A stretch of 64,000 nt of DNA from Rikenellaceae bacterium (GCA_015060075.1 SUZE01000005.1:35100-99099); one strand, 5' to 3'; positions 1 through 11,778 are shown, counted from the stretch's first letter. Made by a program: numbers and translations. Notes: generated by a model not told the origin, from the sequence alone.

Positions 1-231
1 CTTTCACAACCGAAAGGCAGAAACTTCGACCTTTCGTATCCAAGTATCCCCCTCGCTTTCCGACTCTGAAAACGGTTTTTCGCTCTATCCGCAAGCCTCA
101 TATTAGCACTTGCAACCCATGCAAAACCCTTCTTCTGCGAAGCCGTAACCCCATCAGCACCAACCTGTTAGCACTATTGGCGGTTGTTAAAATGTAAATT
201 GTCTTGCGACAAAAACTCATTTTCGAGCCTG

Positions 232-263
232 CAAAGATAAATATTATTTCTCACACTACCAAA
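232..263 (-). promoter_or_regulatory. Leftward Bacteroidetes-type promoter
   Basis: On the minus strand TTTG (260-263) is followed after exactly 20 nt by TATCTTTG (232-239). This matches the known Bacteroidetes -33/-7 consensus on both boxes. It would start a leftward transcript near position 224 that runs off the window. Downstream there is no convincing gene: one frame starting with ATG at 101 stays open to the edge for about 33 codons, and the first ATG (220) gives only a 40-codon frame. The transcript could be a small RNA or the leader of a gene outside the window. Confidence 0.55.
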
Positions 264-289
264 CAATTACGCAATTTTCAGCAATCAGC

Positions 290-405
290 GGTCAGCTTTT
301 GGTTTTGGGGACTCCGAAAGTTATCACGGCGCAATAATGATAGGGGTAATAGGGGCAATAGGGGCAATAGGATGCGCGAAAAGCTTTCACGACTCAATAG
401 AAAGC
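290..405 (+). repeat. Degenerate copy of the GC-rich composite repeat
   Basis: The stretch reads ACTCCGAAAG, then TTATCACGGCGCAA, then three tandem 9-bp units of the type AATAGGGGC, then GCGCGAAAAGCTTTCAC. This is the order seen in the better copies near 34 kb and 46 kb (ACTCC, TGTCACGGCGCAACC, GGGGG runs, GCGCTGAAAG). I read it as a decayed member of that family. No gene is seen between 1 and 545 apart from this, the promoter at 232 and the hairpin element that follows. Confidence 0.35.
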
Positions 406-420
406 TAACCGCTAACCGCC

Positions 421-547
421 AAAAATCGTAAATGATTGAGGAAATTTCGTGCAAGGCAAGGCGACAAATCCGCAGCATACTAAAAGGTATGTGAGGAATT
501 TGGAGTCCGTAGGCTTGTGCGAAATTTACCAATCAGAACGATTTTTA
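421..547 (-). repeat. Stop-codon hairpin element, copy A (after recO)
   Basis: A long nested inverted repeat. The outer arms are AAAAATCGT (421-429) and ACGATTTTT (538-546), continued by AAATTTCG/CGAAATTT. The inner stem is CAAATCC/GGAATTTG. The apical stem is CATAC (476-480)/GTATG with loop TAAAAG. The recO stop codon (545-547) lies inside the outer arm, so the recO mRNA would end in this structure. Same architecture as the copies at 17.5, 19.6, 35.2 and 61.9 kb. It probably acts as a 3' stabiliser or transcription end; its function is not known to me. Confidence 0.7.
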
Positions 548-1282
548 GAAGACTTCTTGCAGAATAGATATTGACCTCACCGAACGAATTGCTTCGAGAT
601 GTATGGAGTAGTATTCGACAAGTCGGGAGAGCATGGTTACACGCTGCTCACGATTGAGAGGTATCTCGCCAAGGCACGCCAAGTCGCACTCGGTAAGGTC
701 ACGCAATAGTTCCGCCTCGGTGGGATTCATAGTATAGTCATGCAGTGGCATCGTTCCCACATACAACCCCTCACGCATATCAAACCACGAACCTTTTTGA
801 TGCTCATTGCCTGGGAAGTAGCCGAGATAGCGACTCAGATTTGCCAAAAACCAGAGATGGAAGTTTGCCACCCCCTCCTCTACCTCATCAAGAGCCTTAA
901 CGGAGTTATAGACGAAGTCGAATAGTGGTTCATTAGCCTCACTCTCCCCCACCAAGCGATAGAGTACCTCCGCCATAAAGAGTGCCATAGTAGATTTACG
1001 GATATCGTAAGGCACCGACTTAAAGACTATATCGTTCTGCACCTCACGCATCTTGTGAAGGTCGCCATGCAACGGCTCTAAACCCTCAAACGATAGCACA
1101 AAGAGAGGTTGAAAGAGTGCCATTTTGGAGCCTCGCCCACAAGAGGAGCGCACACCCTGCACCATATAGCTCTGGCGACCATAGCGGTCGGTGAGCATCT
1201 GTACTACCATTCCACTATCGCCATACTTCACGGTCGAAAGCACTACTCCACGGGCCTTGTACCCCTTCATCACCTGCGACAT
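545..1282 (-). CDS. recO: DNA repair protein RecO
   Basis: RecO loads RecA at gaps by helping RecFR displace single-strand-binding protein. The protein begins MSQVMKGYKARGVVL, followed by a typical RecO N-terminal OB-fold (VVLSTVKYGDSGMVVQML) and an alpha-helical C-terminal domain; the length is 245 residues, normal for the family. I chose the ATG at 1282, 7 nt after the xerD stop; the frame continues upstream into xerD but those residues do not look like RecO. An alternative start is the ATG at 1270 (MKGYKARG). No CxxC zinc motif is visible. The gene is probably co-transcribed with xerD and ends in the hairpin element at 421-547. Confidence 0.88.
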   Translation of the reverse strand: MSQVMKGYKARGVVLSTVKYGDSGMVVQMLTDRYGRQSYMVQGVRSSCGRGSKMALFQPLFVLSFEGLEPLHGDLHKMREVQNDIVFKSVPYDIRKSTMALFMAEVLYRLVGESEANEPLFDFVYNSVKALDEVEEGVANFHLWFLANLSRYLGYFPGNEHQKGSWFDMREGLYVGTMPLHDYTMNPTEAELLRDLTECDLACLGEIPLNREQRVTMLSRLVEYYSIHLEAIRSVRSISILQEVF

Positions 1283-1289
1283 AGCTCTG

Positions 1290-2189
1290 TTATATGGTAA
1301 TTTTCTCGACTGTTTCTCGAAGGCGAGAAGTATCGAGGTGGGTATAGACCTCTGTTGTTTCGATACTCTCGTGTCCGAGCATCTCCTGCACTTGACGAAT
1401 ACTTGCACCGCCTGTCAGCAGATGTGTTGCGAACGAATGACGGAAAGTATGAGGGCTTACGGTCTTTTTGATGCCCACACGCTCTACCGCCTGACGAATA
1501 ATCGTAAAGACCATAATACGGGTCAATTTATCGCCACGATTATTCAAGAAGAGAATATCCTTGTTCTTGCTATCCTTGACTTTGCGCTCGTCCATATATA
1601 TCATGATGCGTTCTCGGGCAACATTGCCGATAGGCACCAGACGCTGTTTACTACCCTTACCCATAACACGGATATAACCCTCCCCGAAAAAGAGGTCCGA
1701 GAGGCGCAGTGTTATGAGTTCCGACACACGCAATCCGCACGAATAGAGCAACTCCAACATCGCCCTATCACGCTTGCCCTTCGTGGTGTCGAGAGGTATC
1801 GAGTCGATAATCTGCTCCACCTCCTCGATTGTCAGCACCTCCGGCAAATGACGAGTGCGCTTTGGTGTAGAGATTAACTCAGTAGGCGACTGTTCGATTT
1901 TATCGTGCATAAGCAGGTAGTTGTAGAAACTCTTTACCCCACTCAACTCTCTCGCCTGTGAGGCCTTGGCATGGTTACACTCCTCGAAGAGGTGTGCCAA
2001 GTATCGCTCAACCATGTGTTGTTCAACCTGCGTTGGGGCAACATCGTATTGTCGAAGGATAAAGTGAGCAAACGAGGTGTAGTCACGCATATACGCCTCA
2101 ACCGTATTCTTAGACAACCCCTTCTCTAATCTGATATACTGCTCAAATTTCTTTGACTCTCTATTCCATTTTTCGCTATTGTCCACCAT
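1290..2189 (-). CDS. xerD: Tyrosine recombinase XerD
   Basis: Site-specific recombinase that resolves chromosome dimers at dif together with a XerC partner. It has an N-terminal SAM-like core-binding domain (about 1-100) and a C-terminal catalytic domain. The full catalytic set is present: R154 (CGLRVSEL), K178 (MGKGSK), H247 and R250 (HTFRH), H273 (LGHES) and nucleophile Y282 (EVYTHL). The length of 299 aa equals the usual XerD length. I start at the ATG at 2189; a TTG eight codons upstream would lie inside the TAAATTTG promoter box (2211-2218). XerD fits better than XerC on length, but the two are hard to separate by eye. Confidence 0.88.
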   Translation of the reverse strand: MVDNSEKWNRESKKFEQYIRLEKGLSKNTVEAYMRDYTSFAHFILRQYDVAPTQVEQHMVERYLAHLFEECNHAKASQARELSGVKSFYNYLLMHDKIEQSPTELISTPKRTRHLPEVLTIEEVEQIIDSIPLDTTKGKRDRAMLELLYSCGLRVSELITLRLSDLFFGEGYIRVMGKGSKQRLVPIGNVARERIMIYMDERKVKDSKNKDILFLNNRGDKLTRIMVFTIIRQAVERVGIKKTVSPHTFRHSFATHLLTGGASIRQVQEMLGHESIETTEVYTHLDTSRLRETVEKITI

Positions 2190-2210
2190 CGCTGATTTAA
2201 CTTTACCCGA

Positions 2211-2218
2211 CAAATTTA
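2211..2218 (-). promoter_or_regulatory. Probable -7 box for xerD-recO
   Basis: TAAATTTG on the minus strand fits TAnnTTTG and lies 21 bp before the chosen xerD ATG. No TTTG is found at the right distance upstream, so support comes from the -7 element alone. Confidence 0.4.
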
Positions 2219-2244
2219 CAAATTTTTAGGCAATTATACACCTA

Positions 2245-2290
2245 CAAAAAGAAAAGAGAGGACTTTTTCAACGAAGCCCCCTCTTTTTTC
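2245..2290 (-). terminator. Terminator after rpoC
   Basis: On the minus strand GAGG-GG-CTT pairs with AAG-T-CCTC across a short loop and is followed by a U-rich run (CTCTTTTCTTTTT). It sits 15 nt past the rpoC stop and before the xerD promoter, as expected for the end of the rpoBC operon. Confidence 0.6.
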
Positions 2291-2303
2291 AACGATTAGC
2301 AGA

Positions 2304-5300
2304 TTACTGCTTGTTTGATATCATAAATTCCAAATCTGATTTCAGACCTACAACAAGATTGTCGTACTCACGAAGACCTGTACCACCAGGGATAAGGTGA
2401 CCGCAGATGACATTCTCCTTCAAGTTTGCCAATGGGTCGCTCTTCGCCTGAATTGCAGCCTCGTTCAAGACCTTAGTGGTCTCCTGGAACGATGCAGCAG
2501 AGATGAAGCTCGAAGTCTGCAATGCTGCACGGGTGATACCTTGGAGTACCTGATTCGAGGTTGCCGAAACAATTGGACGAGTCTCAACCAACTTCATATC
2601 GCGGCGCTTCAACGATGAGTTCTCATCACGCAACTTACGCATCGAGATAATCTGTCCAGGGTGAACATTTGCAGAATCGCCCGCATCGGTTACTACAACC
2701 TTATCGTACAACTCATCGTTCACATCCATAAACTCCCACTTATCGACAATCTGGTTCTCGAAGAAACGAGAATCTCCCGGGTCCTCAATCTGAACCTTGT
2801 TCATCATCTGACGAACAATAACCTCGAAGTGCTTGTCGTTAATCTTCACACCCTGCATACGGTAAACCTCCTGTACCTCATTTACGATGTACTCCTGAAC
2901 CTTGGTAGGTCCGAGGATACGGAGGATATCGCTTGGAGTGATAGCACCATCAGACAATGCCATACCTGCACGAACGTAATCGTTCTCCTGAACGATAATC
3001 TGGCGCGACAGTGGCACGAGGTAACGCTTAACCTCGCCGTCCTTTGCAGTAACGACAATCTCACGATTACCACGCTTAATCTTGCCGAATGTTACCTCAC
3101 CGTCAATCTCCGAAACAATTGCAGGATTCGAAGGGTTACGAGCCTCGAACAACTCGGTAACTCGTGGAAGACCTCCCGTGATATCGCCTCCGCTCTTACC
3201 TACAACACGAGGAATCTTGATGATGATATCGCCGACATGAATCTTTGCATTATCCTTAACTGCGACATGGGCATTTACAGGCAAGTTGTATGCCTTAACC
3301 TCCTCGCCATTCTTATCGAGAACCTTGATAACAGGGTTCTTCGTACGGTCCTTCGACTCGATAATTACACGCTCAGCCAAACCGGTCTGCTCGTCACGTT
3401 CCTCACGATAGGTTACGCCCTCGATGACATTCTCATAGAGAGCCTTACCATCGGTCTCCGCAACAACAACTGCGTTGTATGGGTCCCACTCACAAATTAA
3501 GTCACCCTTAACAACGGTGTCACCATCAGCCTTGAAAATAGTCGAGCCGTATGGCAATGCGTGAGTATAGAGAGTAATATCGGTCTTAGGGTCTACAATG
3601 CGCAACTCCGACTGACGAGAAACTACGATGTTGATAGCCTCACCCTGAGCATTCTTGCCCTTAACAGTACGCAACTCGTCAATTTCGAGGCGACCTTCGT
3701 ACTTCGAAACAACATTTGTCTCAACGGTAGAGCCACCCGCAACACCACCAACGTGGAATGTACGGAGTGTAAGCTGTGTACCCGGCTCACCAATAGACTG
3801 TGCTGCAATAACGCCGACAACCTCACCCTTCTGTACCGGACGTGCCGTAGCGAGGTTACGACCGTAACACTTCGCACAAACACCATGACGCGATACACAA
3901 GTGAGTACCGAACGGATATCCACAGACTCGATTGGCGACTTCTCGATAGCCTCGGCAATAGCCTCGGTAATCTCGTCACCAGCCTTACAATATACCTCTC
4001 CCGAAACAGGGTCGATAACATCGTTCAATGCGGTACGGCCCAAGATACGGTCGTAGAGAGTCTGTACAACATCATCGTTACGCTTGATAGCAGTAGCGGT
4101 CAAACCACGCAATGTACCACAATCCTCCTCATTAACGATAACGTCTTGTGCAACGTCTACCAAACGACGAGTCAAATATCCTGCATCGGCAGTCTTCAAC
4201 GCTGTATCCGCCAAACCCTTACGAGCACCGTGGGTAGAGATAAAGTACTCCAACACCGAAAGTCCCTCCTTAAAGTTCGACAAGATAGGGTTCTCGATAA
4301 CCTGCTGACCGCCCTCAACACCTGATTTCTGTGGTTTAGCCATCAGACCACGCATACCCGAGAGCTGACGAATCTGCTCACGAGAACCACGGGCTCCCGA
4401 ATCAAGCATCATATATACAGGGTTGAATCCGTCATCGTTCTTGGTCAAGGTATCAACCACCTCCTTGGTAAGTTTGTTGTTTACGCTTGTCCAAACATCG
4501 ATAATCTGGTTGTAACGCTCGTTGTTGGTGATAAGACCCATGTTATAGTCATCGATAATGGCATCTGCCTTCTCGTATCCCTCCTGAACGAGCTTCTCCT
4601 TCGACTCAGGAATAATAACAGCCTCCAAGTTGAACGACAATCCGCCCTTGAATGCCATCTGGTATCCCATATTCTTGATATCATCGAGGAACTTCGCAAC
4701 CTTATCGGCACCCGCCTTCTTCATCACTACCGAGATAATATCACGGAGCGACTTCTTCGTAAGCAAGGTATTAACATATCCAACCTCCTCAGGAACAACC
4801 TGATTTACGAGGATACGACCGATAGTAGTCTCCTTCAATACGGTTACAGGGTTGCCATTCTCATCGAGGTCACGCACACGGCACTTAACAGTAGCGTGGA
4901 TATCTGCACGTCCCTCGTTGTAGGCGATAATTGCCTCCTCAGGACCATAAAATGCCAAGCCCTCACCCTTAACACCCGGACGAGCCTTGGTGATATAGTA
5001 CAAACCGAGGACCATATCCTGCGAAGGTACGGTAATAGGAGCACCATTTGCAGGGTTCAAGACATTGTGCGAACCGAGCATAAGCAACTGTGCCTCCAAG
5101 ATTGCAGCATTGCCGAGTGGCAAGTGGACCGCCATCTGGTCACCATCGAAGTCGGCGTTGAACGCTGTACACGAAAGTGGGTGCAACTGCATTGCCTTAC
5201 CCTCGATAAGTTTAGGCTGGAACGCCTGAATACCCAAACGGTGAAGGGTTGGAGCACGGTTCATCAATACAGGGTGTCCCTTGATGACATTCTCCAAAAT

Positions 5301-6563
5301 GCCCCATATTACGGAATCCTTACGGTCTATAATCTTCTTTGCCGACTTAACGGTCTTAACGATACCGCGCTCAATGAGTTTGCGAATGATAAATGGCTTG
5401 TACAACTCTGCTGCCATATCCTTCGGCATACCCATCTCGTGCATCTTCAACTCAGGACCTACGACAATAACCGAACGAGCCGAGTAATCGACACGCTTAC
5501 CGAGCAAGTTCTGACGGAAACGTCCCTGCTTACCCTTCAACGAATCGGACAACGACTTCAATGGTCGGTTGCTCTCGTTCTTTACAGCATTGCTCTTGCG
5601 CGAGTTGTCGAACAGCGAATCTACCGCCTCCTGCAACATACGCTTCTCGTTGCGGAGGATAACCTCCGGTGCCTTGATATCAATCAAGCGGCGAAGACGG
5701 TTGTTACGGATAATTACACGGCGATACAAATCGTTCAAATCCGAAGTTGCGAAACGACCTCCATCGAGTGGTACCAACGGACGAATCTCCGGTGGAATTA
5801 CCGGAATGACATCGAGTACCATCCACTCAGGGCGGTTCTTGCCCTGCGATGCACGGAACGACTCAACAACATTGAGCTGCTTCAACAACTCGCTCTTACG
5901 CTGCTGCGAAGTCTCGCGCGATGCGCGGTCACGCAAATTATATGACATGGTATCGAGGTCAACCTCCTGCAAGAGAATCTTGATTGCCTCGGCACCCATC
6001 ATTGCAATAAACTTGTTAGGGTCGTCATTTGGAAGTTGCTGGTTACCCTTTGGAAGAGCCGCCAAAATATCGGTGTACTCCTTCTCTGCCAAGGTCTGCA
6101 ACTTCTCGATGCCCTGCTCAGCAGCAGCACCTGCCTGAACAACCACATAACGCTCATAGTAGATAATCGACTCCAACTTCTTCGATGGAATACCCAACAA
6201 GTATCCTATCTTCGATGGGAGCGACTTAAAGTACCAAATATGTACTACCGGTACAACCAATGAGATGTGTCCCATACGCTCACGGCGCACCTTCTTCTCG
6301 GTAACCTCTACGCCGCATCGGTCGCAGACGATACCCTTGTAACGAATACGCTTATACTTTCCGCAGTGGCACTCATAATCCTTCATAGGACCAAAGATAC
6401 GCTCGCAGAAGAGTCCGTCACGCTCCGGCTTGTAGGTACGATAGTTGATGGTCTCGGGTTTCAAGACCTCACCGCTCGACTGCGCCAAAATCTCCTCAGG
6501 AGATGCAAGGCTCACCGAGATACGGTTATAACCGCCCTTTGAATTGTCTTTGTTGATTGACAT
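2304..6563 (-). CDS. rpoC: RNA polymerase beta' subunit
   Basis: Largest catalytic subunit of RNA polymerase, 1419 aa, close to the usual Bacteroidetes length. The N-terminal zinc site is C65, C67, C80, C83. The active-site loop NADFDGDQM (469-477) carries the three Asp residues that hold the catalytic magnesium. A second Cys cluster ([15 protein letters not shown]) and the bridge-helix/trigger-loop region ([19 protein letters not shown]) are also present. It starts 38 nt after the rpoB stop and ends before a terminator. The gene is intact with no insertions that I can see. Confidence 0.98.
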   Translation of the reverse strand: MSINKDNSKGGYNRISVSLASPEEILAQSSGEVLKPETINYRTYKPERDGLFCERIFGPMKDYECHCGKYKRIRYKGIVCDRCGVEVTEKKVRRERMGHISLVVPVVHIWYFKSLPSKIGYLLGIPSKKLESIIYYERYVVVQAGAAAEQGIEKLQTLAEKEYTDILAALPKGNQQLPNDDPNKFIAMMGAEAIKILLQEVDLDTMSYNLRDRASRETSQQRKSELLKQLNVVESFRASQGKNRPEWMVLDVIPVIPPEIRPLVPLDGGRFATSDLNDLYRRVIIRNNRLRRLIDIKAPEVILRNEKRMLQEAVDSLFDNSRKSNAVKNESNRPLKSLSDSLKGKQGRFRQNLLGKRVDYSARSVIVVGPELKMHEMGMPKDMAAELYKPFIIRKLIERGIVKTVKSAKKIIDRKDSVIWGILENVIKGHPVLMNRAPTLHRLGIQAFQPKLIEGKAMQLHPLSCTAFNADFDGDQMAVHLPLGNAAILEAQLLMLGSHNVLNPANGAPITVPSQDMVLGLYYITKARPGVKGEGLAFYGPEEAIIAYNEGRADIHATVKCRVRDLDENGNPVTVLKETTIGRILVNQVVPEEVGYVNTLLTKKSLRDIISVVMKKAGADKVAKFLDDIKNMGYQMAFKGGLSFNLEAVIIPESKEKLVQEGYEKADAIIDDYNMGLITNNERYNQIIDVWTSVNNKLTKEVVDTLTKNDDGFNPVYMMLDSGARGSREQIRQLSGMRGLMAKPQKSGVEGGQQVIENPILSNFKEGLSVLEYFISTHGARKGLADTALKTADAGYLTRRLVDVAQDVIVNEEDCGTLRGLTATAIKRNDDVVQTLYDRILGRTALNDVIDPVSGEVYCKAGDEITEAIAEAIEKSPIESVDIRSVLTCVSRHGVCAKCYGRNLATARPVQKGEVVGVIAAQSIGEPGTQLTLRTFHVGGVAGGSTVETNVVSKYEGRLEIDELRTVKGKNAQGEAINIVVSRQSELRIVDPKTDITLYTHALPYGSTIFKADGDTVVKGDLICEWDPYNAVVVAETDGKALYENVIEGVTYREERDEQTGLAERVIIESKDRTKNPVIKVLDKNGEEVKAYNLPVNAHVAVKDNAKIHVGDIIIKIPRVVGKSGGDITGGLPRVTELFEARNPSNPAIVSEIDGEVTFGKIKRGNREIVVTAKDGEVKRYLVPLSRQIIVQENDYVRAGMALSDGAITPSDILRILGPTKVQEYIVNEVQEVYRMQGVKINDKHFEVIVRQMMNKVQIEDPGDSRFFENQIVDKWEFMDVNDELYDKVVVTDAGDSANVHPGQIISMRKLRDENSSLKRRDMKLVETRPIVSATSNQVLQGITRAALQTSSFISAASFQETTKVLNEAAIQAKSDPLANLKENVICGHLIPGGTGLREYDNLVVGLKSDLEFMISNKQ

Positions 6564-6601
6564 AATCTTATACAGTTTTTCTTTTATACCTACTTATATT
6601 A

Positions 6602-9600
6602 TTATTCGAGTGTTACCGAAAGTCCCAATCCGCGCAACTCGTGCAACAACACATTCATTGCCTCAGGAATACCCGGTTTTGGAAGGTTATCGCCCTTGAC
6701 AATTGCCTCATAAACCTTGGCACGACCCATAACATCATCAGACTTAACGGTCAAAATCTCTTGGAGAATGTTGGCGGCACCGAAGCCCTCCAATGCCCAA
6801 ACCTCCATCTCTCCGAATCGCTGACCACCAAATTGTGCCTTACCACCAAGTGGCTGCTGTGTGATGAGCGAGTAAGGACCGATTGAACGTGCATGCATCT
6901 TATCGTCAATCATGTGACCGAGTTTCAGCATGTAGATAACACCCACGGTTGCCGGCTGGTCGAAACGCTCACCCGTACCACCATCGTAGAGGTAGCAACG
7001 ACCTGTGCGTGGCAAACCTGCCTTGTCGGTATATTCGTTAATCTGCTCCAACGATGCACCATCGAAGATTGGAGTTGCGAACTTCAAGCCCAACTCACGA
7101 CCTGCCCAACCGAGCACTGTCTCGTAAATCTGACCGAGGTTCATACGCGAAGGCACACCGAGTGGGTTCAAACAGATGTCCACAATCGAACCGTCCTCCA
7201 AGAATGGCATATCCTCATCGCGGACAACCTTCGCTACGATACCCTTGTTACCGTGGCGACCTGCCATCTTATCACCTACCTTCAACTTACGCTTCTTAGC
7301 GATGTAAACCTTCGCCATCTGGATAACTCCCGGCTGGGTAATCTCATCACCATTGGTGAGGTTGAACTTCTCACGCTTGATATTAGCGTCAGCCTTCTTA
7401 ACCTCGATTGTATAGTTGTTTACAGTAGTGGTAATCAACTTGTTGAGATGTTCGTCCGAAGTCCAGTTGCAGTCACCCAAATTCAAGTAACCCATTGCGA
7501 TACCACTCTTCTCATCGATGGTCTTTTTCGCAATCTCATCGAGCATCTTCTGAGTGAACTTAGCACCCGAAGCATATAACTCAACTCCGAAGTAGTCCTT
7601 GATACCTGTTGTGGTCTTACCCTGCAACAAAGTCCAAAGCTTCGATACGAGAACCTTGGTCAAAGCAGCAACCTGCTCTGCGAACTTCTGGTCAATCTTC
7701 TCCAACTGCAACTTCTCGGCATTACGGCCCTTCTTGTCCACCTTGCTTGCACGGCTGTACAACTTGGTATCGACAACCACACCAAACAACGATGGCTGAG
7801 CCTTCAACGATGCGTCCTTAACATCTCCTGCCTTATCGCCGAAGATTGCACGCAACAACTTCTCCTCAGGTGAAGGGTCACTCTCACCCTTTGGAGTAAT
7901 CTTACCGATGAGGATATCGCCCGGCTTGATGTTCGCACCGATACGAATGATACCGTTCTCATCGAGATTCTTTGTTGCATCCTCGCTGACATTCGGAATA
8001 TCCGAAGTAAGTTCCTCGACACCACGCTTGGTATCACGAACCTCCATGATATACTCGTCAACATGTACCGAAGTGAAGATATCCTCACGCTGGATACGCT
8101 CCGAAATAACGATAGCGTCCTCGAAGTTGTAACCCTTCCAAGGCATGAACGCCACCTTCAAGTTGCGACCCAATGCCAACTCTCCATTCTGTGTCGAGTA
8201 GCCCTCGGTCAAAATCTGACCCTTCGTTACACGGTCGCCTGTCAATACACGAGGCTTCAATGTAACCGAAGTATTCTGGTTTGTACGGCGGTAGCGTGGC
8301 AACTCATAAACGGTTACCTCAGGCTCGAACGAGCAGATAACCTCCTCCTCGCTGCGGTCGTACTTAACTTTGATAACGGTTGCATCTGCAAACTCAACAA
8401 CACCATCGCCCTCGGCTACAATCTGGATACGGCTATCCGAAATCATCTCCTTCTCGATACCTGTACCAACAATTGGTGACTCGCAAGTTACGAGAGGTAC
8501 TGCCTGACGCATCATGTTCGAACCCATCAGCGCACGGTTAGCGTCATCGTGCTCCAAGAACGGAATCAACGATGCTGCAATCGAAGCAATCTGGTTAGGT
8601 GCTACATCGACAAGGTTTACCTCCTCGCCATGTACCACAGGGAAGTCGGCACCCTCACGAGCCTTGATACGGCCATCATTTACGAAACGATTGTCGGCTG
8701 TGAGTGGCTCACTTGCCTGTGCGATAACCATACCCTCCTCCTCTTCTGCCGAGTAGTAGCGGATATGCGAGTTGTCCATATCGACAACTCCATTCTCGCA
8801 CGAACGGTATGGTGTTTCGAGGAATCCCATGTCCGAAATCTTCGCATAAACACAGAGCGAAGAGATAAGACCGATGTTTGGACCCTCCGGTGACTCGATT
8901 GGACACAAACGACCATAGTGTGTATAGTGTACATCTCGAACCTCGAAACCTGCTCTATCTCGCGAAAGACCACCAGGACCGAGTGCCGACAAACGGCGCT
9001 TGTGGGTAATCTCCGACAACGGGTTAATCTGGTCCATGAACTGCGACAACTGCGAAGTTCCGAAGAACGAGTTGATAACACCCGACAACGACTTCGCATT
9101 AATCAAGTCGATTGGAGCAAATACCTCCGAGTCACGAACATTCATTCGCTCACGAATGGTTCGAGCCATACGCACAAAACCTATCGAGAACTGGTTTGAC
9201 AACTGCTCACCCACGGTACGAACACGGCGGTTCGACAAGTGGTCGATATCGTCCAACTCGGCACGCGAGTTAATCAACTGAATGAGGTACTTGATAATTG
9301 CGATGATATCCTCACGAGTAAGTGTGCGGATAGCAGGGTCGATACCCAAATCCAACTTCTTGTTGATACGGAAACGACCTACATCGCCCAAGTCGTAACG
9401 CTTATCCGAGAAGAACAACTTCTCGATAACATCACGAGCCGTAGTGTCGTCCGGTGCCTCCGAAGCACGCAACAAACGGTAGATGTAGCGAACTGCATCA
9501 ACCTCCGAGTTGCAGGTATCCTTCTGCAATGTGTTGTATATAATCGAGAAATCAACGCCCGATGGATTCTCCTTGTGGAGGATAATCGTCTTGGCGCCAC

Positions 9601-10474
9601 TCTCCAAAATTGCCTCAATATGACTCTCCTCCAATACGGTCTCACGGTCTACGATAACGCTGTTTCGCTCAATCGAAACAACCTCACCTGTATCCTCGTC
9701 CACGAAGTCCTCAACCCATGTCGAAAGAACACGAGCCGCCAACTTGCGACCTACTGCCTTTTTGAGGTTTGTCTTGGTAACCTTAACCTCATCGGCAAGG
9801 TCAAAGATATCGAGAATCTGCTGGTCGGTCTCGAAACCGATAGCACGCAAAAGTGTTGTTACAGGCAACTTCTTCTTACGGTCGATATAAGCGTACATCA
9901 CATTGTTGATGTCCGATGCAAACTCAATCCACGAACCCTTGAACGGAATGATACGAGCCGAATAGAGTTTCGTTCCGTTGGTGTGGATACTCTGACCAAA
10001 GAATACGCCCGGTGAACGGTGCAACTGCGATACGATAACTCGCTCCGCACCATTGATGACGAATGTGCCTCGCTCCGTCATGTAAGGAATTGTGCCGAAA
10101 TAGACATCTTGCACAACGACTCCAAAGTCTTCGTGCTCGTCATCGGTACAATAGAGCTTCAACTTCGCTTTGAGCGGTACGCTGTAAGTCAAGCCACGCT
10201 CCAAACACTCCTCAATGGTGTAACGAGGAGGGTCAATGTAGTAATCGAGAAATTCGAGTACGAAGTTGTTTCGTGTGTCTGTGATTGGGAAATTCTCCTG
10301 GAAAACACGATAGAGACCCTCGTTCTTGCGGTTCTCCGCTGTGGTATCCATCTGGAAGAAATCCCTGAATGATTTGAGTTGTACCTCCAACAAATCCGGA
10401 TAAGGCACTCTGTTGCGGACTGTGGAGAAACTAATTCTTTCTTGTTGTGTTGTAGTGGACATGTTGAAATCCAT
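6602..10474 (-). CDS. rpoB: RNA polymerase beta subunit
   Basis: Second large catalytic subunit of RNA polymerase, 1290 aa. The rifampicin-pocket region [17 protein letters not shown] followed by [13 protein letters not shown], and the C-terminal [19 protein letters not shown] block, are typical. The residues around the rifampicin pocket (Q, D, H, R, S) look wild-type. The start is ATG at 10474 (MDFNMSTTT); an ATG four codons further in is also possible. It lies between rplL (347-bp spacer with hairpins) and rpoC. Confidence 0.98.
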   Translation of the reverse strand: MDFNMSTTTQQERISFSTVRNRVPYPDLLEVQLKSFRDFFQMDTTAENRKNEGLYRVFQENFPITDTRNNFVLEFLDYYIDPPRYTIEECLERGLTYSVPLKAKLKLYCTDDEHEDFGVVVQDVYFGTIPYMTERGTFVINGAERVIVSQLHRSPGVFFGQSIHTNGTKLYSARIIPFKGSWIEFASDINNVMYAYIDRKKKLPVTTLLRAIGFETDQQILDIFDLADEVKVTKTNLKKAVGRKLAARVLSTWVEDFVDEDTGEVVSIERNSVIVDRETVLEESHIEAILESGAKTIILHKENPSGVDFSIIYNTLQKDTCNSEVDAVRYIYRLLRASEAPDDTTARDVIEKLFFSDKRYDLGDVGRFRINKKLDLGIDPAIRTLTREDIIAIIKYLIQLINSRAELDDIDHLSNRRVRTVGEQLSNQFSIGFVRMARTIRERMNVRDSEVFAPIDLINAKSLSGVINSFFGTSQLSQFMDQINPLSEITHKRRLSALGPGGLSRDRAGFEVRDVHYTHYGRLCPIESPEGPNIGLISSLCVYAKISDMGFLETPYRSCENGVVDMDNSHIRYYSAEEEEGMVIAQASEPLTADNRFVNDGRIKAREGADFPVVHGEEVNLVDVAPNQIASIAASLIPFLEHDDANRALMGSNMMRQAVPLVTCESPIVGTGIEKEMISDSRIQIVAEGDGVVEFADATVIKVKYDRSEEEVICSFEPEVTVYELPRYRRTNQNTSVTLKPRVLTGDRVTKGQILTEGYSTQNGELALGRNLKVAFMPWKGYNFEDAIVISERIQREDIFTSVHVDEYIMEVRDTKRGVEELTSDIPNVSEDATKNLDENGIIRIGANIKPGDILIGKITPKGESDPSPEEKLLRAIFGDKAGDVKDASLKAQPSLFGVVVDTKLYSRASKVDKKGRNAEKLQLEKIDQKFAEQVAALTKVLVSKLWTLLQGKTTTGIKDYFGVELYASGAKFTQKMLDEIAKKTIDEKSGIAMGYLNLGDCNWTSDEHLNKLITTTVNNYTIEVKKADANIKREKFNLTNGDEITQPGVIQMAKVYIAKKRKLKVGDKMAGRHGNKGIVAKVVRDEDMPFLEDGSIVDICLNPLGVPSRMNLGQIYETVLGWAGRELGLKFATPIFDGASLEQINEYTDKAGLPRTGRCYLYDGGTGERFDQPATVGVIYMLKLGHMIDDKMHARSIGPYSLITQQPLGGKAQFGGQRFGEMEVWALEGFGAANILQEILTVKSDDVMGRAKVYEAIVKGDNLPKPGIPEAMNVLLHELRGLGLSVTLE

Positions 10475-10821
10475 TTGTTTTTGTTATGAGTACTCCGAGA
10501 AGCCATCTTCAAATCACGCATCTATCTCTCAAAAGGGAGCAGTCCAAAAGGAAACAACCCAGGAAATAATATCCTCCCCTCAAAAAAATGCGCCCTGCTT
10601 CTCAATAGGGGAACAACCCCCTTGCGTGTGCGCATGTGCGTATTCCGCACTAAAACTCTCAGCGTAAACACATTACACCCTGAGAGTATCTAAAAAATCT
10701 TAGGACGGGCACAGCTCAATACGGCACTCCCATTCCTTAGACCTGAAAAGGTATAGCGCTTACACTGCAGTCGTAAGCACTATACCCGTTGTCTTAGGTA
10801 TGAGCTAAATAATCGCTCGGA
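10475..10821 (-). promoter_or_regulatory. Hairpin-rich rplL-rpoB spacer (possible attenuator/processing region)
   Basis: This 347-bp spacer has no supported gene. Two clear hairpins are seen: ACTCTCAG (10655-10662) with CTGAGAGT (10680-10687), and GGTATAG-c-GCTTAC (10750-10763) with GTAAGC-a-CTATACC (10773-10786). The second is extended by CCTTAGAC (10735-10742)/GTCTTAGG (10791-10798). A third short stem, AAATAATC/GATTATTT, overlaps the rplL stop. In E. coli the equivalent spacer holds a partial terminator and an RNase III site that set the ratio of ribosomal protein to polymerase mRNA; a similar role here is an inference. Confidence 0.55.
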
Positions 10822-11199
10822 TTATTTCAACTCAACCTCAGCACCAGCCTCCTCGAGAGCAGCCTTGATAGACTCAGCCTCCTCCTTCGAAACGCCCTCC
10901 TTAACAGCCTTAGGAGCTGCATCTACGAGAGCCTTAGCATCGCCGAGCGAAAGACCTGCGAGGTCCTTAACAGCCTTGATTACGCCAAGCTTAGCCTGAC
11001 CTGCGCTCTTCAAAATAACATCGAACGATGTCTTCTCAGCTGCAGCAGCCTCACCTGCAGCAGCAGGAGCAGCAGCAACAGCAACAGCTGCAGCAGCAGG
11101 CTCAATTCCGTACTCCTCTTTGAGGATAGTAGCCAATTCGTTTACTTCCTTAACAGTCAAGTTTACCAACTCCTCTGCCAATACTTTTACATCTGCCAT
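10822..11199 (-). CDS. rplL: 50S ribosomal protein L7/L12
   Basis: Forms the mobile stalk that recruits translation factors to the 50S subunit. It is 125 aa: an N-terminal dimerisation helix ([22 protein letters not shown]), an Ala/Gly-rich hinge (about 34-55) and the conserved globular C-domain with [16 protein letters not shown]. The start lies 38 nt after rplJ, as usual for an rplJL pair. A short hairpin covers the stop codon. Confidence 0.97.
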   Translation of the reverse strand: MADVKVLAEELVNLTVKEVNELATILKEEYGIEPAAAAVAVAAAPAAAGEAAAAEKTSFDVILKSAGQAKLGVIKAVKDLAGLSLGDAKALVDAAPKAVKEGVSKEEAESIKAALEEAGAEVELK

Positions 11200-11237
11200 A
11201 GTTGTAATTTTTATTAAATTTTGTTTTTAATTTCTGT

Positions 11238-11762
11238 TTAGTTGTTTCTTTCTTCGAGTGTCTTTACGATACCCGCAATCTTCTGTCCTGCACTACCCTG
11301 CAATGCCGAGATGACATTCTTAGCAGGCGACTGCAAGAGCGAAATAATATCGCCAATGAGCTCCTCGCGGCTCTTGATGGTGCAAAGTGCGTCCAATTGG
11401 TTGTCGCCAACATATACGCAACCCTCTACCGATGCTGCCTTCAATACAGGCTTGTCGCTCGTCTTGCGGAACTCCTTGATGAGGAGAGCCGGAGCCTTAC
11501 CTGTGTTTGCAAACATCACCGATGTTGGTCCCTGCAACACTTTGAGCAACTCAGCATCTGCCAAATTCATCTTTTCGAGAGCCTTGCCGAGCAATGTGTT
11601 CTTTACGACTACCAACTTGATGTCGTTCTCGAAACACTTGCGGCGCAACTGAGCAGTCTGCTCAGCGTTCAAAGCCTCGATGTCTGTGATGTAGAAGTGA
11701 GGATACTCACCAAGTTGAGCAGCGATATTGTCAATTACAAGTGCTTTTTCTTCCTTAGTCAT
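11238..11762 (-). CDS. rplJ: 50S ribosomal protein L10
   Basis: Anchors L7/L12 dimers to the 50S stalk base. The 174-aa protein begins MTKEEKALVIDNIAAQL and shows the L10 core (VVKNTLLGKALEK, GPTSVMF). The C-terminal helix that binds L12 ends KTLEERNN. It lies 16 nt downstream of rplA in the ribosomal protein/RNA polymerase operon. No separate L10 autoregulatory leader is visible in the short rplA-rplJ gap. Confidence 0.95.
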   Translation of the reverse strand: MTKEEKALVIDNIAAQLGEYPHFYITDIEALNAEQTAQLRRKCFENDIKLVVVKNTLLGKALEKMNLADAELLKVLQGPTSVMFANTGKAPALLIKEFRKTSDKPVLKAASVEGCVYVGDNQLDALCTIKSREELIGDIISLLQSPAKNVISALQGSAGQKIAGIVKTLEERNN

Positions 11763-11778
11763 TGTTTATCCTCCCCGA

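Noticed and set aside
2661..10372. Long rightward frames opposite rpoC and rpoB
   Set aside because: They are antisense shadows of two fully conserved genes; no promoter, no recognisable protein family.
10413..10667. An 84-codon rightward frame at the rpoB 5' end
   Set aside because: Half of it is antisense to rpoB and the rest covers the hairpins of the spacer; no protein features.
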